Part shown: positions 52,172-60,838 of the stretch, in pieces
How the letters are laid out: every line of letters begins with the position of its first letter
How positions within the stretch are numbered: position 1 is the stretch's first letter
Origin: an uncultured Bacteroides sp.
GTDB taxonomy: Bacteria; Bacteroidota; Bacteroidia; Bacteroidales; Bacteroidaceae
DNA: 64,000 nt
Assembly: GCA_949289295.1 (NCBI GenBank)
Contig: CASENM010000016.1
Location: forward strand, 1 to 64,000
Direction of reading: 5' to 3'
The notes under the pieces: model-generated
What the model was told of the DNA's origin: nothing
Seen by the model: the letters and a program-made list of their open reading frames with translations, nothing else
Databases searched by the model: none
Position numbers and translations under genes: made by a program

Positions 52172-53254
52172 ATGGCAGAAGAAGTCGTTTTAATGAAGGG
52201 TAATGAAGCAATCGCCCATGCAGCCATCCGTTTGGGCGTGGACGGTTATTTCGGTTACCCGATTACTCCCCAGTCAGAAGTGCTGGAAACTCTTGCCGAG
52301 CAGAAGCCTTGGGAAACTACCGGTATGGTAGTGCTGCAGGCCGAAAGCGAAGTGGCAGCAATCAATATGGTGTATGGAGGTGCAGGAAGTGGAAAGATGG
52401 TGATGACATCCTCTTCAAGTCCGGGCGTCAGCCTGAAACAGGAAGGCATCTCCTATATAGCGGGTGCGGAATTGCCGTGTCTGGTGGTCAATGTGATGCG
52501 TGGCGGACCGGGACTGGGTACAATCCAGCCGAGTCAGGCCGACTATTTTCAGGCAACCAAAGGAGGTGGTCACGGCGACTATCATTTGATTGTACTTGCC
52601 CCCGCATCTGTACAGGAAATGGCTGATTTCGTGGGCTTGGCTTTCGAACTGGCGTTCAAATACCGGAATCCGGCCATGATTCTGGCCGACGGAGTGATCG
52701 GACAGATGATGGAAAAGGTAGTGCTTCCCGAACCGCGTCCGCGACGTACGGAAGAGGAAATCATAGCGCAATGCCCTTGGGCTGCGACAGGCTGCAAAGG
52801 ACGGAAGCCGAATGTGATTACATCGCTGGAGCTTGATCCGGCTGTCATGGAGCGGCGCAATCTCCATCTGCAGGCTAAATATGCGGAAATAGAGGAAAAA
52901 GAAGCACGTTATGAAGAAATCAACTGTGAGGATGCAGAATATCTGATTGTGGCATTCGGCTCATGTGCACGCATCGCGCAGAAGTCAATGGAACATGCCC
53001 GTGAAATGGGCATTAAAGTGGGTTTGTTGCGGCCTGTAACCTTGTGGCCGTTCCCTACACAGGCTGTAAGGGAAAGAGCCCGGCAAGTCAAAGGCATTCT
53101 GGTAGTGGAACTCAACAGCGGACAGATGATTGAAGATGTTCAGTTGGCAGTGAAATGTAAGGTGCCGGTAGAACATTTCGGTCGATTGGGCGGTATTGTG
53201 CCCGACCCGGACGAAGTGATTGAAGCGATACAGCAAAAACTGATAAACAAGTAA
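52172..53254 (+). CDS. vorB: 2-oxoacid:ferredoxin oxidoreductase alpha subunit (VorB type)
   Basis: 360 aa from the ATG at 52172 (MAEEVVLMKGNEAIAHAAI); the frame opens upstream at 52133 but the extra codons overlap the ferredoxin gene. Pyrimidine-binding domain with GYPITPQSEVLE, AESEVAAINMVYGGAGSG and a central TSSSSPGVSLKQEG. With the TPP subunit downstream it oxidises a branched 2-oxoacid or 2-oxoglutarate to acyl-CoA, CO2 and reduced ferredoxin. Sequence alone does not settle VorB versus KorA; Bacteroidales annotations favour VorB (3-methyl-2-oxobutanoate). Confidence 0.9.
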   Translation: MAEEVVLMKGNEAIAHAAIRLGVDGYFGYPITPQSEVLETLAEQKPWETTGMVVLQAESEVAAINMVYGGAGSGKMVMTSSSSPGVSLKQEGISYIAGAELPCLVVNVMRGGPGLGTIQPSQADYFQATKGGGHGDYHLIVLAPASVQEMADFVGLAFELAFKYRNPAMILADGVIGQMMEKVVLPEPRPRRTEEEIIAQCPWAATGCKGRKPNVITSLELDPAVMERRNLHLQAKYAEIEEKEARYEEINCEDAEYLIVAFGSCARIAQKSMEHAREMGIKVGLLRPVTLWPFPTQAVRERARQVKGILVVELNSGQMIEDVQLAVKCKVPVEHFGRLGGIVPDPDEVIEAIQQKLINK

Positions 53255-53257
53255 GCT

Positions 53258-53464
53258 ATGAACATCGAGCGGATAAGAAATGTGCTGAACATTTTGTTTA
53301 TGATTGGAGCTGCGGCTTCTGTCGTTCTCTTTTTTACGGCAAGCGAAAGCAACCCTTTCTTATATATCTATGTATGTATGGTTGCAATCGTTATCAAAAT
53401 GGTGGAATATGTGCTGCGCATTTCTCAAAAGACTAAAGACAAAAATAAAAGAAGAATGTTATGA
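53258..53464 (+). CDS. Small two-helix membrane protein inside the vor operon
   Basis: 68 aa with two hydrophobic helices (about 8-27 and 34-52) and a basic C-terminus (SQKTKDKNKRRML). It begins 3 nt after vorB, and its stop overlaps the start of the TPP-subunit gene by 4 bp (ATGA), so it is translated within the operon. No family recognised. It could anchor the oxidoreductase at the membrane; this is inference from position and helices. Confidence 0.75.
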   Translation: MNIERIRNVLNILFMIGAAASVVLFFTASESNPFLYIYVCMVAIVIKMVEYVLRISQKTKDKNKRRML

Positions 53465-54234
53465 CCAAAGAAGATATAATGAAACCCGAGAATCTGGTTT
53501 ATCAGAAACCTCGGCTGTTGAATGATAATTCGATGCATTATTGTCCGGGGTGCAGCCATGGAGTAGTGCATAAGTTGATTGCAGAAGTAATCGATGAAAT
53601 GGGTATGGCTGAAAAAGCTGTGGGGGTCAGTCCGGTAGGTTGTGCCGTATTCATGTATAATTATATTGATATTGACTGTCAGGAGGCTGCTCATGGCCGT
53701 GCGCCTGCATTGGCTACAGCCATCAAGCGTCTGTGGCCGGACCGGTTGGTGTTTACTTATCAGGGTGACGGTGACTTGGCTTGTATCGGTACGGCAGAAA
53801 CCATTCATGCGTTGAACCGTGGAGAGAACATTACCATTATCTTCATCAACAATGCCATTTACGGGATGACCGGCGGGCAGATGGCTCCTACCACGCTGCT
53901 CGGCATGAAGACTTCCACCTGTCCTTACGGGCGTATTCCGGAAGTGCACGGGTATCCGCTGAAGATGACGGAAATTGCTGCAACTTTGCAGGGTACATGC
54001 TATGTGACCCGTCAGTCTGTACAGTCGGTAGCCGCTATACGTAAAGCAAAAAAGGCAATACGTAAGGCATTCGAATGTTCCATGCAGAAGAAGGGGTCGA
54101 GTCTCGTTGAGATTGTTTCCACCTGCAGCTCAGGCTGGAAAATGACTCCCGAGAAGGCCAACAAATGGATGGAAGAAAACATGTTCCCGTTCTATCCGTT
54201 GGGTGACTTGAAAGATACAACAGAAACTAAATAA
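53461..54234 (+). CDS. 2-oxoacid:ferredoxin oxidoreductase beta subunit (TPP-binding)
   Basis: 257 aa. TPP/Mg motif GDGDLACIGTAETIHALNRG ending in NITIIFINNAIYGMTGGQ, and an N-terminal CPGCSHG set (Cys28 and Cys31) with GCAVF and later CSSGW cysteines for an iron-sulfur centre. It is the catalytic thiamine-diphosphate half of the complex. It overlaps the membrane microprotein gene by 4 bp and precedes the gamma subunit by 11 nt. Confidence 0.92.
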   Translation: MTKEDIMKPENLVYQKPRLLNDNSMHYCPGCSHGVVHKLIAEVIDEMGMAEKAVGVSPVGCAVFMYNYIDIDCQEAAHGRAPALATAIKRLWPDRLVFTYQGDGDLACIGTAETIHALNRGENITIIFINNAIYGMTGGQMAPTTLLGMKTSTCPYGRIPEVHGYPLKMTEIAATLQGTCYVTRQSVQSVAAIRKAKKAIRKAFECSMQKKGSSLVEIVSTCSSGWKMTPEKANKWMEENMFPFYPLGDLKDTTETK

Positions 54235-54245
54235 ATCCGAGTCTT

Positions 54246-54794
54246 ATGAAAGAAGAAATAATTATAGCCGGATTCGGCGGACAGGGGGTGCTCTCGATGG
54301 GGAAAATCCTTGCCTATTCGGGACTGATGGAGAATAAGGAGGTGACATGGATGCCGGCATACGGCCCCGAACAGCGTGGGGGTACGGCAAACGTGACTGT
54401 CATCATCAGCGACGAGCGCATCTCTTCACCGATTCTGAGCAAATATGACACTGCCATCATCTTGAACCAGCCGTCACTTGCCAAGTTTGAGAACAAAGTG
54501 AAGCCGGGTGGTGTGTTGATTTATGACGGGTATGGAATTATCAATCCTCCCACGCGGAAAGACATTCGTATCTATCGGATTGACGCCATGGATGAGGCCA
54601 ATGAGCGCAAGATGGCCAAGACATTCAATATGATTGTACTGGGAGGGCTGCTGAAGATTCGTCCGGTGGTTTCCATAGAGAGCGTGGTCAAGGCTTTGCG
54701 GAAAACACTGCCCGAACGTCATCACAATCTGATTCCGATGAACGAGGAGGCCATCAAGATAGGGATGGACATCATTAAGGAGATAAAAGAATAA
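54246..54794 (+). CDS. 2-oxoacid:ferredoxin oxidoreductase gamma subunit
   Basis: 182 aa. N-terminal IIIAGFGGQGVLSMGKIL, then YGPEQRGGTANVTVIIS, are diagnostic of the gamma domain of 2-oxoacid:ferredoxin oxidoreductases, where it binds CoA-related substrate. Last gene of the operon, followed by a strong terminator. Confidence 0.93.
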   Translation: MKEEIIIAGFGGQGVLSMGKILAYSGLMENKEVTWMPAYGPEQRGGTANVTVIISDERISSPILSKYDTAIILNQPSLAKFENKVKPGGVLIYDGYGIINPPTRKDIRIYRIDAMDEANERKMAKTFNMIVLGGLLKIRPVVSIESVVKALRKTLPERHHNLIPMNEEAIKIGMDIIKEIKE

Positions 54795-54806
54795 AATCAA
54801 TTCCGG

Positions 54807-54883
54807 ACAAGTTGACACAACATCGTGCGGGTATCCATGTGCCAGACGGATTCCTGCGCGATGTTGTGTTAACTTGTTTTTTG
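54807..54883 (+). terminator. Intrinsic terminator after the vor operon
   Basis: ACAAGTTGACACAACATCG (54807-54825) pairs with CGATGTTGTGTTAACTTGT (54859-54877), a 19-bp arm with one mismatch, extended inward by TGCGGG/CCTGCG, then TTTTTTG. Confidence 0.88.
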
Positions 54884-54915
54884 TTTGGCATTCATTCCTT
54901 TTCGCATTTTTATTG

Positions 54916-54923
54916 TATCTTTG
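54916..54923 (+). promoter_or_regulatory. -7 box placed for a nearly leaderless porin mRNA
   Basis: TATCTTTG, an exact TAnnTTTG match, ends 7 nt before the ATG at 54931, so transcription would start at or within a few bases of the start codon. Confidence 0.5.
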
Positions 54924-54930
54924 CCGCATT

Positions 54931-57027
54931 ATGAACAAGATTCTTTTTGCAGCGATACTTCTGTTTTTGTGCGGTACTTTGGCGGCACAGAACACGATTC
55001 CGAACCAATACGGCCAATACGGTACATCAGCTTCCGGGCTCAGCAGCAACCGGTATGACCGTAACGGCAATCCTATCGATACTACGGCCGTGATTGACGC
55101 AAATACGATTCCTATCGGACTTCATGCCTGGAAGATTGACGAGCGGTTTGGAGAAATGACACCGGTTCCGGTTGATACACTGATGCACGGTTTCCAGAAC
55201 TCGAACGATACAGGCGGTCCTACCGGCCACTATACCTATCTCGGCAATCTGGGTGCCCCGCGTATTTCTCATGTGTTTTTTGAACGTAAGGATGCGAGTC
55301 AGTTCTTTTTTACAGACCCTTATGATTTTACAGTGCGTAAGCCCAGTGATATAATTTATACTGACACCAAGTCGCCTTTCACTAATTTGACTTATTATAA
55401 GCAAGGTGACGGACGTTATGGCGAAGAACGTTTCAAGGCTTATTTTGCAGTAAATGTCAACCGGCGTCTGGGCTTCGGTTTCGATATAGACTATACATAC
55501 GGACGGGGAAAATACCAAAGCCAGTCAACCGCCCTGTTCAACGGAAATCTGTTTGCCTATTATCAGGGTGACAAATACGACATGCACTTCAGCTTTATCA
55601 ACGAGAATCTGAAAGTGGCCGAAAACGGGGGAATTACCGATGACCGTTATGTGACGGACCCCCTTGGTATGGCAGAAGGTGAACGTACGTATGAAACTTA
55701 TAACATGCCGACCAACTTGTCGGATATATGGAACAACAATACAGGGTATCATGTATTTCTGACTCATCGTTATAATTTGGGATTTTATCGGGATGTGGAA
55801 GCTGAAAATGACACGACCGGCCGGTCGGAGTTTGTCCCGGTTACCAGCTTTATTCATAGTGTAAAGGTGGATATTAACCGCCGGAAATATGTTTCGTATG
55901 ACGTGCAGCAGAACGATGAATATTTCGAACACAATTATCTGGGGACAGACTCCACTGATGTCACCCGTCATTTTTCCATTAAGAATACGGTCGGGATTTC
56001 TTTGCGTGAGGGCTTCAACAAGTGGGCTAAAGCCGGGCTTACGGCATTCATGAGTTTTGAGCACCGCAGTTTTACGATGACCGATACAGTGCCCGGCGAT
56101 CCGAGGCGACGCATAGCCACTGCCCATAAGGAAAATGTCTTGTCAGTCGGCGGGCAGTTGATAAAGCAGCAGGGTAAGACGCTTCACTATAACGTAACGG
56201 GAGAAGTGGCGGTGATTGGAGAGGATGCCGGTCAATTCAGTGTGGAGGGAAATGGTGATTTGAACTTCCGTCTGTTCAACGATACGGTCCGTCTGGAGGC
56301 ACATGCCTATATAAAGAATCTGAATCCTACTTTCTATTTCCGGCATTTCCATTCCAAACATTATTGGTGGGACAATGATGATTTGTCGAAAATCATGCGT
56401 ACACGTGTGGAAGGGAAATTAAGCATCGACCGTTGGCGGACACAATTAAGTGCAGGAGTAGAGAATATAACCAACTATACCTATTTGGGAAATGCATCAG
56501 TAGGGTATGCGGGTGGAAATGAGACTGTAAACTATAAGAATGACGTGGCTGTCCGGCAGCATTCTGGAAACATCCAGGTGTTCAGTGCGACGTTGAAGCA
56601 AGATTTCAAGCTTGGCATCCTTCATCTGGACAACGAAATCACTTATCAGAAAACCAGCAATTCGGACGTGTTGCCTTTGCCTGAACTCGTATTATATCAT
56701 AATCTGTATCTTAAGTTTGCGCTGGCAAAGAAGGTGTTGAAAGTTGAGATGGGAGCCGACATGAGGTATTTCACTCAGTATTATGCTCCCGACTACGCGC
56801 CTGCAATCGGTCAGTTTTATCTGCAGAATCCCGAAACCCGATACAAGTTGGGAGGGTATCCTATGCTCAACGGATATATTAATTTGCATTTGAAGCGTAC
56901 ACGTATTTTTGTGCAGATGTACAATTTGTTGCAGCGGCAGGGAGAGAAGAGTTATTTTTACGCGCCGCATTATCCGTTGAATCCACGTATCCTGAAGGTT
57001 GGGCTCTCATGGAATTTCTTTGATTAA
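54931..57027 (+). CDS. Putative outer-membrane porin (Bacteroidetes putative-porin family)
   Basis: 698 aa from the ATG at 54931. Signal peptide (MNKILFAAILLFLCGTLAAQ), then a beta-rich body with many Tyr/Phe/Asn strands and a terminal aromatic strand KVGLSWNFFD. The pattern, with RKPSDIIYTDTKSPFTNLTY near 140 and NRRLGFGFDIDYTYGRGKY, fits the Bacteroidetes putative porin family. It should form an outer-membrane barrel; the solute is unknown. It precedes a solute-binding protein gene by 13 nt. Confidence 0.82.
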   Translation: MNKILFAAILLFLCGTLAAQNTIPNQYGQYGTSASGLSSNRYDRNGNPIDTTAVIDANTIPIGLHAWKIDERFGEMTPVPVDTLMHGFQNSNDTGGPTGHYTYLGNLGAPRISHVFFERKDASQFFFTDPYDFTVRKPSDIIYTDTKSPFTNLTYYKQGDGRYGEERFKAYFAVNVNRRLGFGFDIDYTYGRGKYQSQSTALFNGNLFAYYQGDKYDMHFSFINENLKVAENGGITDDRYVTDPLGMAEGERTYETYNMPTNLSDIWNNNTGYHVFLTHRYNLGFYRDVEAENDTTGRSEFVPVTSFIHSVKVDINRRKYVSYDVQQNDEYFEHNYLGTDSTDVTRHFSIKNTVGISLREGFNKWAKAGLTAFMSFEHRSFTMTDTVPGDPRRRIATAHKENVLSVGGQLIKQQGKTLHYNVTGEVAVIGEDAGQFSVEGNGDLNFRLFNDTVRLEAHAYIKNLNPTFYFRHFHSKHYWWDNDDLSKIMRTRVEGKLSIDRWRTQLSAGVENITNYTYLGNASVGYAGGNETVNYKNDVAVRQHSGNIQVFSATLKQDFKLGILHLDNEITYQKTSNSDVLPLPELVLYHNLYLKFALAKKVLKVEMGADMRYFTQYYAPDYAPAIGQFYLQNPETRYKLGGYPMLNGYINLHLKRTRIFVQMYNLLQRQGEKSYFYAPHYPLNPRILKVGLSWNFFD

Positions 57028-57040
57028 TAGTCTTACAGAT

Positions 57041-57868
57041 ATGCTACGGAAACACATTTTTTACTGGATTGGAGGCGGAATCGTATTTATATTGGCCGTC
57101 ATTCTTCTTTTCTCGCATAAAGAAGAGGCGGAAGAGGCACAATGTTCGCCGAGAGATTACCCGGAAATAGAAAGGACGGGGACGTTACGTGCCGTGACGG
57201 AGTACAATGCGATCAGTTATCATGTGGAGGGAGATACGATTGCCGGGTTTGATTATGAGTTGCTTCATGCCTTTGCCCATGATAAAAAGCTCCGGCTTGA
57301 GATGTTTCCTGAAATGAGCTTCGAAAAACGTCTTGACGGCATAAGCAAGGGGCGATACGATGTGTTGGCTACGGGTACGGTAGTCACTACCCAGTCAAAA
57401 GATTCTTTGCTCTTTACCCGTCATATCCTTTTGGGCAGGCAGGTGCTGGTGCAGCGGAAAAAAGAAAATGACAGTGACAGTCTGTATATCGACAACCAGT
57501 TGGAACTAGGGCGCAAGACTCTGCATCTTATAGAAGGTTCTCCTGCTTTGCTGCGTATCCATAATCTTATCAATGAAATAGCCGACACCATCTATATTGA
57601 GGAAGTCAAAGAATATGGTCCGGAACAGCTGCTTGCCATGGTGTCAGGCGGTGATATTGACTATGCGGTATGCGATGAGAACATTGCGCAGGCCTCGCTT
57701 TCAGCCTTTCCGAATCTGGATATCAGCAAAGATATCAGTTTCACCCAATTTTATGCTTGGGGGGTGAACAGGCACTCGCCTGTTTTGTTGGACAGCCTTA
57801 ACCGTTGGCTGGAGCGTTATATGGCAACAGACGAGTACAGGAAGCTATATGAAAAATATTTCAACTAA
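57041..57868 (+). CDS. Membrane-anchored solute-binding (SBP_bac_3/MltF-like) protein without a lytic domain
   Basis: 275 aa from the ATG at 57041. N-terminal transmembrane helix (about 6-25), then an SBP_bac_3 domain: RTGTLRAVTEYNAISYHVEG, GFDYELLHAFAHDKKLRLEM, GRYDVLATGTVVT, LLAMVSGGDIDYAVCDENI. This is the regulatory half of the lytic transglycosylase MltF; the C-terminal SLT domain is missing, and the protein ends with a terminal helix YEKYFN. It may sense amino acids or muropeptides. Lies between the putative porin and the oxidoreductase in one operon (13- and 12-nt gaps). Confidence 0.8.
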   Translation: MLRKHIFYWIGGGIVFILAVILLFSHKEEAEEAQCSPRDYPEIERTGTLRAVTEYNAISYHVEGDTIAGFDYELLHAFAHDKKLRLEMFPEMSFEKRLDGISKGRYDVLATGTVVTTQSKDSLLFTRHILLGRQVLVQRKKENDSDSLYIDNQLELGRKTLHLIEGSPALLRIHNLINEIADTIYIEEVKEYGPEQLLAMVSGGDIDYAVCDENIAQASLSAFPNLDISKDISFTQFYAWGVNRHSPVLLDSLNRWLERYMATDEYRKLYEKYFN

Positions 57869-57880
57869 ACACTTTCACGA

Positions 57881-58870
57881 ATGAGAATACTGGAAAAAGT
57901 AAACTGGGGCTTCATCGGATGTGGCGAAGTGACAGAAAAGAAAAGTGGTCCGGCTTTCAATATGATTGACGGGTCAAAAGTGGTGGCGGTGATGAGCCGT
58001 GACGAGGAAAAGGTGAAATCGTATGCTGTACGTCATAATATCCCGAACTGGTATACCGATGCACAAGAGCTTATCGGCGACGAGGATGTGAATGCTGTCT
58101 ATATCGCAACTCCTCCTTCTTCGCATGCCACGTATGCAATCATGGCAATGAAAGCCGGTAAGCCTGTATATATCGAGAAGCCGATGGCTGCCAGCTATGA
58201 GGATTGTGCCCGTATCAACCGCATATCGAGCGAAACGGGCGTACCTTGTTTTGTGGCCTATTACCGCAGGTATCTTCCTTATTTCCAGAAGGTGCGTCAG
58301 CTGGTGGAAGAAGGCCAGATAGGCAATGTCATCAACATTCAGATCCGTTTTGCGCAACCGCCCCGTGCGCTTGACTATAACAGCACGAATCTGCCCTGGC
58401 GCGTGCAGCCGGATATAGCGGGCGGGGGATATTTTTATGATTTGGCTCCTCATCAGTTGGATTTGTTGCAGGATATGTTCGGGTGTATTCTTGAGGCGGA
58501 GGGATATAAAAGCAACCGGGGCGGACTTTATGAAGCGGAGGATACCATCAGTGCCTGCTTCAAGTTTGATTCGGGGCTTCCAGGGTCAGGGTCCTGGTGT
58601 TTTGTAGCTCACGAATCGGCTAAAGAAGACCGGATAGAGATAATCGGGGATAAAGGCATGATTTGTTTTTCTGTATTCACATACGAACCCATCGAGCTTC
58701 ATACGGAGCGTGGATGCGAGGAGATTCTTCCTGTCAATCCGCCGCATGTGCAGCTCCCCTTGATTAAAGCGGTAGTGGAGCATCTGCAGGGGAAGGCGAT
58801 CTGCACTTGCGATGGAATCAGTGCTACGCCGACCAATTGGGTGATGGACCGTATATTGAACAAGCTGTGA
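57881..58870 (+). CDS. Gfo/Idh/MocA-family oxidoreductase
   Basis: 329 aa. N-terminal Rossmann domain (1-120) with NWGFIGCGEVTEKKSGPAF, AVYIATPPSSHATYA and the catalytic Lys in VYIEKPMAASYEDC. The C-terminal alpha/beta domain (121-329) has FYDLAPHQLDLLQDMFG with the conserved Asp/His. NAD(P)-dependent oxidation or reduction of a sugar or cyclitol is the family role; the substrate is unknown. It follows the solute-binding protein by 12 nt. Confidence 0.88.
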   Translation: MRILEKVNWGFIGCGEVTEKKSGPAFNMIDGSKVVAVMSRDEEKVKSYAVRHNIPNWYTDAQELIGDEDVNAVYIATPPSSHATYAIMAMKAGKPVYIEKPMAASYEDCARINRISSETGVPCFVAYYRRYLPYFQKVRQLVEEGQIGNVINIQIRFAQPPRALDYNSTNLPWRVQPDIAGGGYFYDLAPHQLDLLQDMFGCILEAEGYKSNRGGLYEAEDTISACFKFDSGLPGSGSWCFVAHESAKEDRIEIIGDKGMICFSVFTYEPIELHTERGCEEILPVNPPHVQLPLIKAVVEHLQGKAICTCDGISATPTNWVMDRILNKL

Positions 58871-58923
58871 CGGTTTCTTTATCTGTTCCTGCCTCTTTTT
58901 TGCAGGAGAAATTGGAGAACTTA

Positions 58924-59077
58924 GAGGTTGTCTCAAAATGAGAATTGACTATCAGAAAGTAATGTCATTCCGAGCGTAGCGAACGAAGAATCTCGTATAC
59001 ATTAGCTTGTGTTTCCGAGATTCTTCGCTACGCTCAGGATGACAAAATAAAAGTGGGGTTTATTTTGAAACAGCCTC
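58924..59077. mobile_element. MITE-like palindromic element flanked by TTA
   Basis: About 154 bp with terminal inverted repeats GAGGTTGTCTCAAAATG (left) and TATTTTGAAACAGCCTC (right, reverse form GAGGCTGTTTCAAAATA). An inner long inverted repeat pairs GTCATTCCGAGCGTAGCGAA (from 58964) with TTCGCTACGCTCAGGATGAC (59024-59043); the left arm has a 4-nt insertion. TTA flanks both ends (58921-58923 and 59078-59080), consistent with a 3-bp target duplication. No coding capacity. The right TTA is the stop codon of the minus-strand gene. Confidence 0.7.
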
Positions 59078-60724
59078 TTAGAAATTTACTCCTAAAGTAA
59101 ACAACAGCTGGTGGCGGTTGTGGTCTACTTTTGCCGCCGGATTCCTGGATACGATATAATTCCCGTCATCAGAGAAACGGTAGTCGTCAAACATATAGAA
59201 ATCCGATTTGTAGAAGTCATATTTGTAGGCCAGGTCGCAATAAATGAGTGCTCCCCGGTAACCGATTCCCATTGTAACCGTGTTGCGGGCTTTCAGATTA
59301 TGGTATTCCGGATCCGTACGGGTTTCGTCAAACCAAATCTGGTCGTTGATGTTCGTGTTCAGATTAGGTATATATCGGGCCGAATTGTCTTTGATGGGGG
59401 AAGTGACATAGTTGTATCCCGCACGGAAACTGAATGCGGGTGAAAACTTCGCTTCCATTCCTACGCGGAAAGTATGGGTATCCTTCAAATATTTGTCGGC
59501 CGCCTCATCGGATGAAGAGATTTCATAATTGTCAAGGTCGTGGAATTTCATCGAGCCGTATGCCGCATACTCATACTCGGCTCCTAGGGCCAATACATTG
59601 CTGAGAGTTGTCCCTAAGCTCAGATTCACTTTCCATGGCGAACTCATCCGGTAGTCCCATACATACCCGGGATGCAGATAATCGGACAGGTTTTCCGTAT
59701 ATGCCTGTGGCATGGCCAGCACGTCCGTGTTCAGCGTGGCCGTATAGTTGTCTGTAATGGTATACCATACGGGGGTATGTACAGCCAGACCGATGCGGAA
59801 AGGCGAATATTCGAACGGGCGGATGACAGCTCCCAGCTTCAGGTCGAAGCCGTTGCCGTCAGCACTGTACCAGTTGTTGAGTGTAAATCCTCCATTGTCA
59901 TTTCCGTTGTCATCCCGCAGATTTTCTGCATACGACGAATAACGGTTGTAGTTGAGGTCGTAGATGCCTAGTGTGACGCCGAAATAAAAACGGTCTTTTA
60001 CATTGAACGACACGTTGAGGTCATACACATTGATGCCGCCTTCTTCCCGGCTGTAATATTCTCCGTATGCCCCGTTCCATCCCATCATGTAGAAGTCTTT
60101 CCCTTCGGTCACATCATCCACCAGTCCTGTACGTGCTCCCATTGAACCCAGGAAGGGTGTGCCGTAGAAATAAGAATCGGTATAGGGATTGTTTGCGTCC
60201 AGAAGTTCATCGAAACTGTCCTGAGTGTTGTAATAGCCGCTTCCCAGCATCATGTCCTGCATCTGCCATGTTAGCGACGAGCCGTTCAGGTTTCCTCCGG
60301 AAGAGAATTGCCGGTTGAAGTTGGCGGCTTTATGGTAGTTGAAAGCGAAATTCAAGTAACGCAGTGCGGTCTTGTTGCCGATTTTTGTGCTGTAGACAAT
60401 GCCTGCCTGGTCGAACGAAGCGCGTGTACGGCCGTCTTTCATCATTGTTCCTTCCAGATTGCTTTCCGTCAGATTTTTGTTGAAGCCGAACGAAAGGGAA
60501 GCGTCATGGCTCCTGAACAGGCCGATTCCGGCAGGATTGGTCCCGATGACGGAAATGTCTGCACCTAATGCCCCCATTGCACCGCCCATTCCGACGAAGC
60601 GGGCCGTACCGTTTAGTTCCGAACCTGCTATACGGGCGGCATCATATTGGGTCTGTGCCATGACGGCAGAAGCTGCCATGGCGATTATTCCGAATGTAAA
60701 TATTCTGTTTCTCATTTTTTTCAT
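59078..60724 (-). CDS. FadL/OmpP1-like outer-membrane transport protein
   Basis: 548 aa. Signal peptide (1-23, ending VMAQ), then TARFVGMGGAMGALGADISV and GTNPAGIGLFRS near residues 40-70, the conserved N-terminal region of FadL/OmpP1 long-chain fatty-acid or hydrophobic-compound barrels. The rest is beta-strands ending in the aromatic strand HQLLFTLGVNF. It carries hydrophobic substrates across the outer membrane in other bacteria. The stop codon lies in the TTA beside the MITE-like element. It lies 114 nt after the Trp/Gly-rich protein gene on the same strand. Confidence 0.85.
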   Translation of the reverse strand: MKKMRNRIFTFGIIAMAASAVMAQTQYDAARIAGSELNGTARFVGMGGAMGALGADISVIGTNPAGIGLFRSHDASLSFGFNKNLTESNLEGTMMKDGRTRASFDQAGIVYSTKIGNKTALRYLNFAFNYHKAANFNRQFSSGGNLNGSSLTWQMQDMMLGSGYYNTQDSFDELLDANNPYTDSYFYGTPFLGSMGARTGLVDDVTEGKDFYMMGWNGAYGEYYSREEGGINVYDLNVSFNVKDRFYFGVTLGIYDLNYNRYSSYAENLRDDNGNDNGGFTLNNWYSADGNGFDLKLGAVIRPFEYSPFRIGLAVHTPVWYTITDNYTATLNTDVLAMPQAYTENLSDYLHPGYVWDYRMSSPWKVNLSLGTTLSNVLALGAEYEYAAYGSMKFHDLDNYEISSSDEAADKYLKDTHTFRVGMEAKFSPAFSFRAGYNYVTSPIKDNSARYIPNLNTNINDQIWFDETRTDPEYHNLKARNTVTMGIGYRGALIYCDLAYKYDFYKSDFYMFDDYRFSDDGNYIVSRNPAAKVDHNRHQLLFTLGVNF

Positions 60725-60838
60725 TTGTTTGATTCAGTGAGTAGATTGGATTTTCATTGACAAAGTAACAAATTGTCAGTTGACAAGGTTCTGTAAAAAT
60801 CATTCTCTTGTCAACTGATTTGTTTGTCGGCAGAAAAA

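Noticed and set aside
52172-54794. 2-oxoglutarate (Kor) assignment for the oxidoreductase
   Set aside because: Substrate cannot be separated from branched-chain 2-oxoacid use by the motifs seen; VorB naming is kept with the uncertainty stated.
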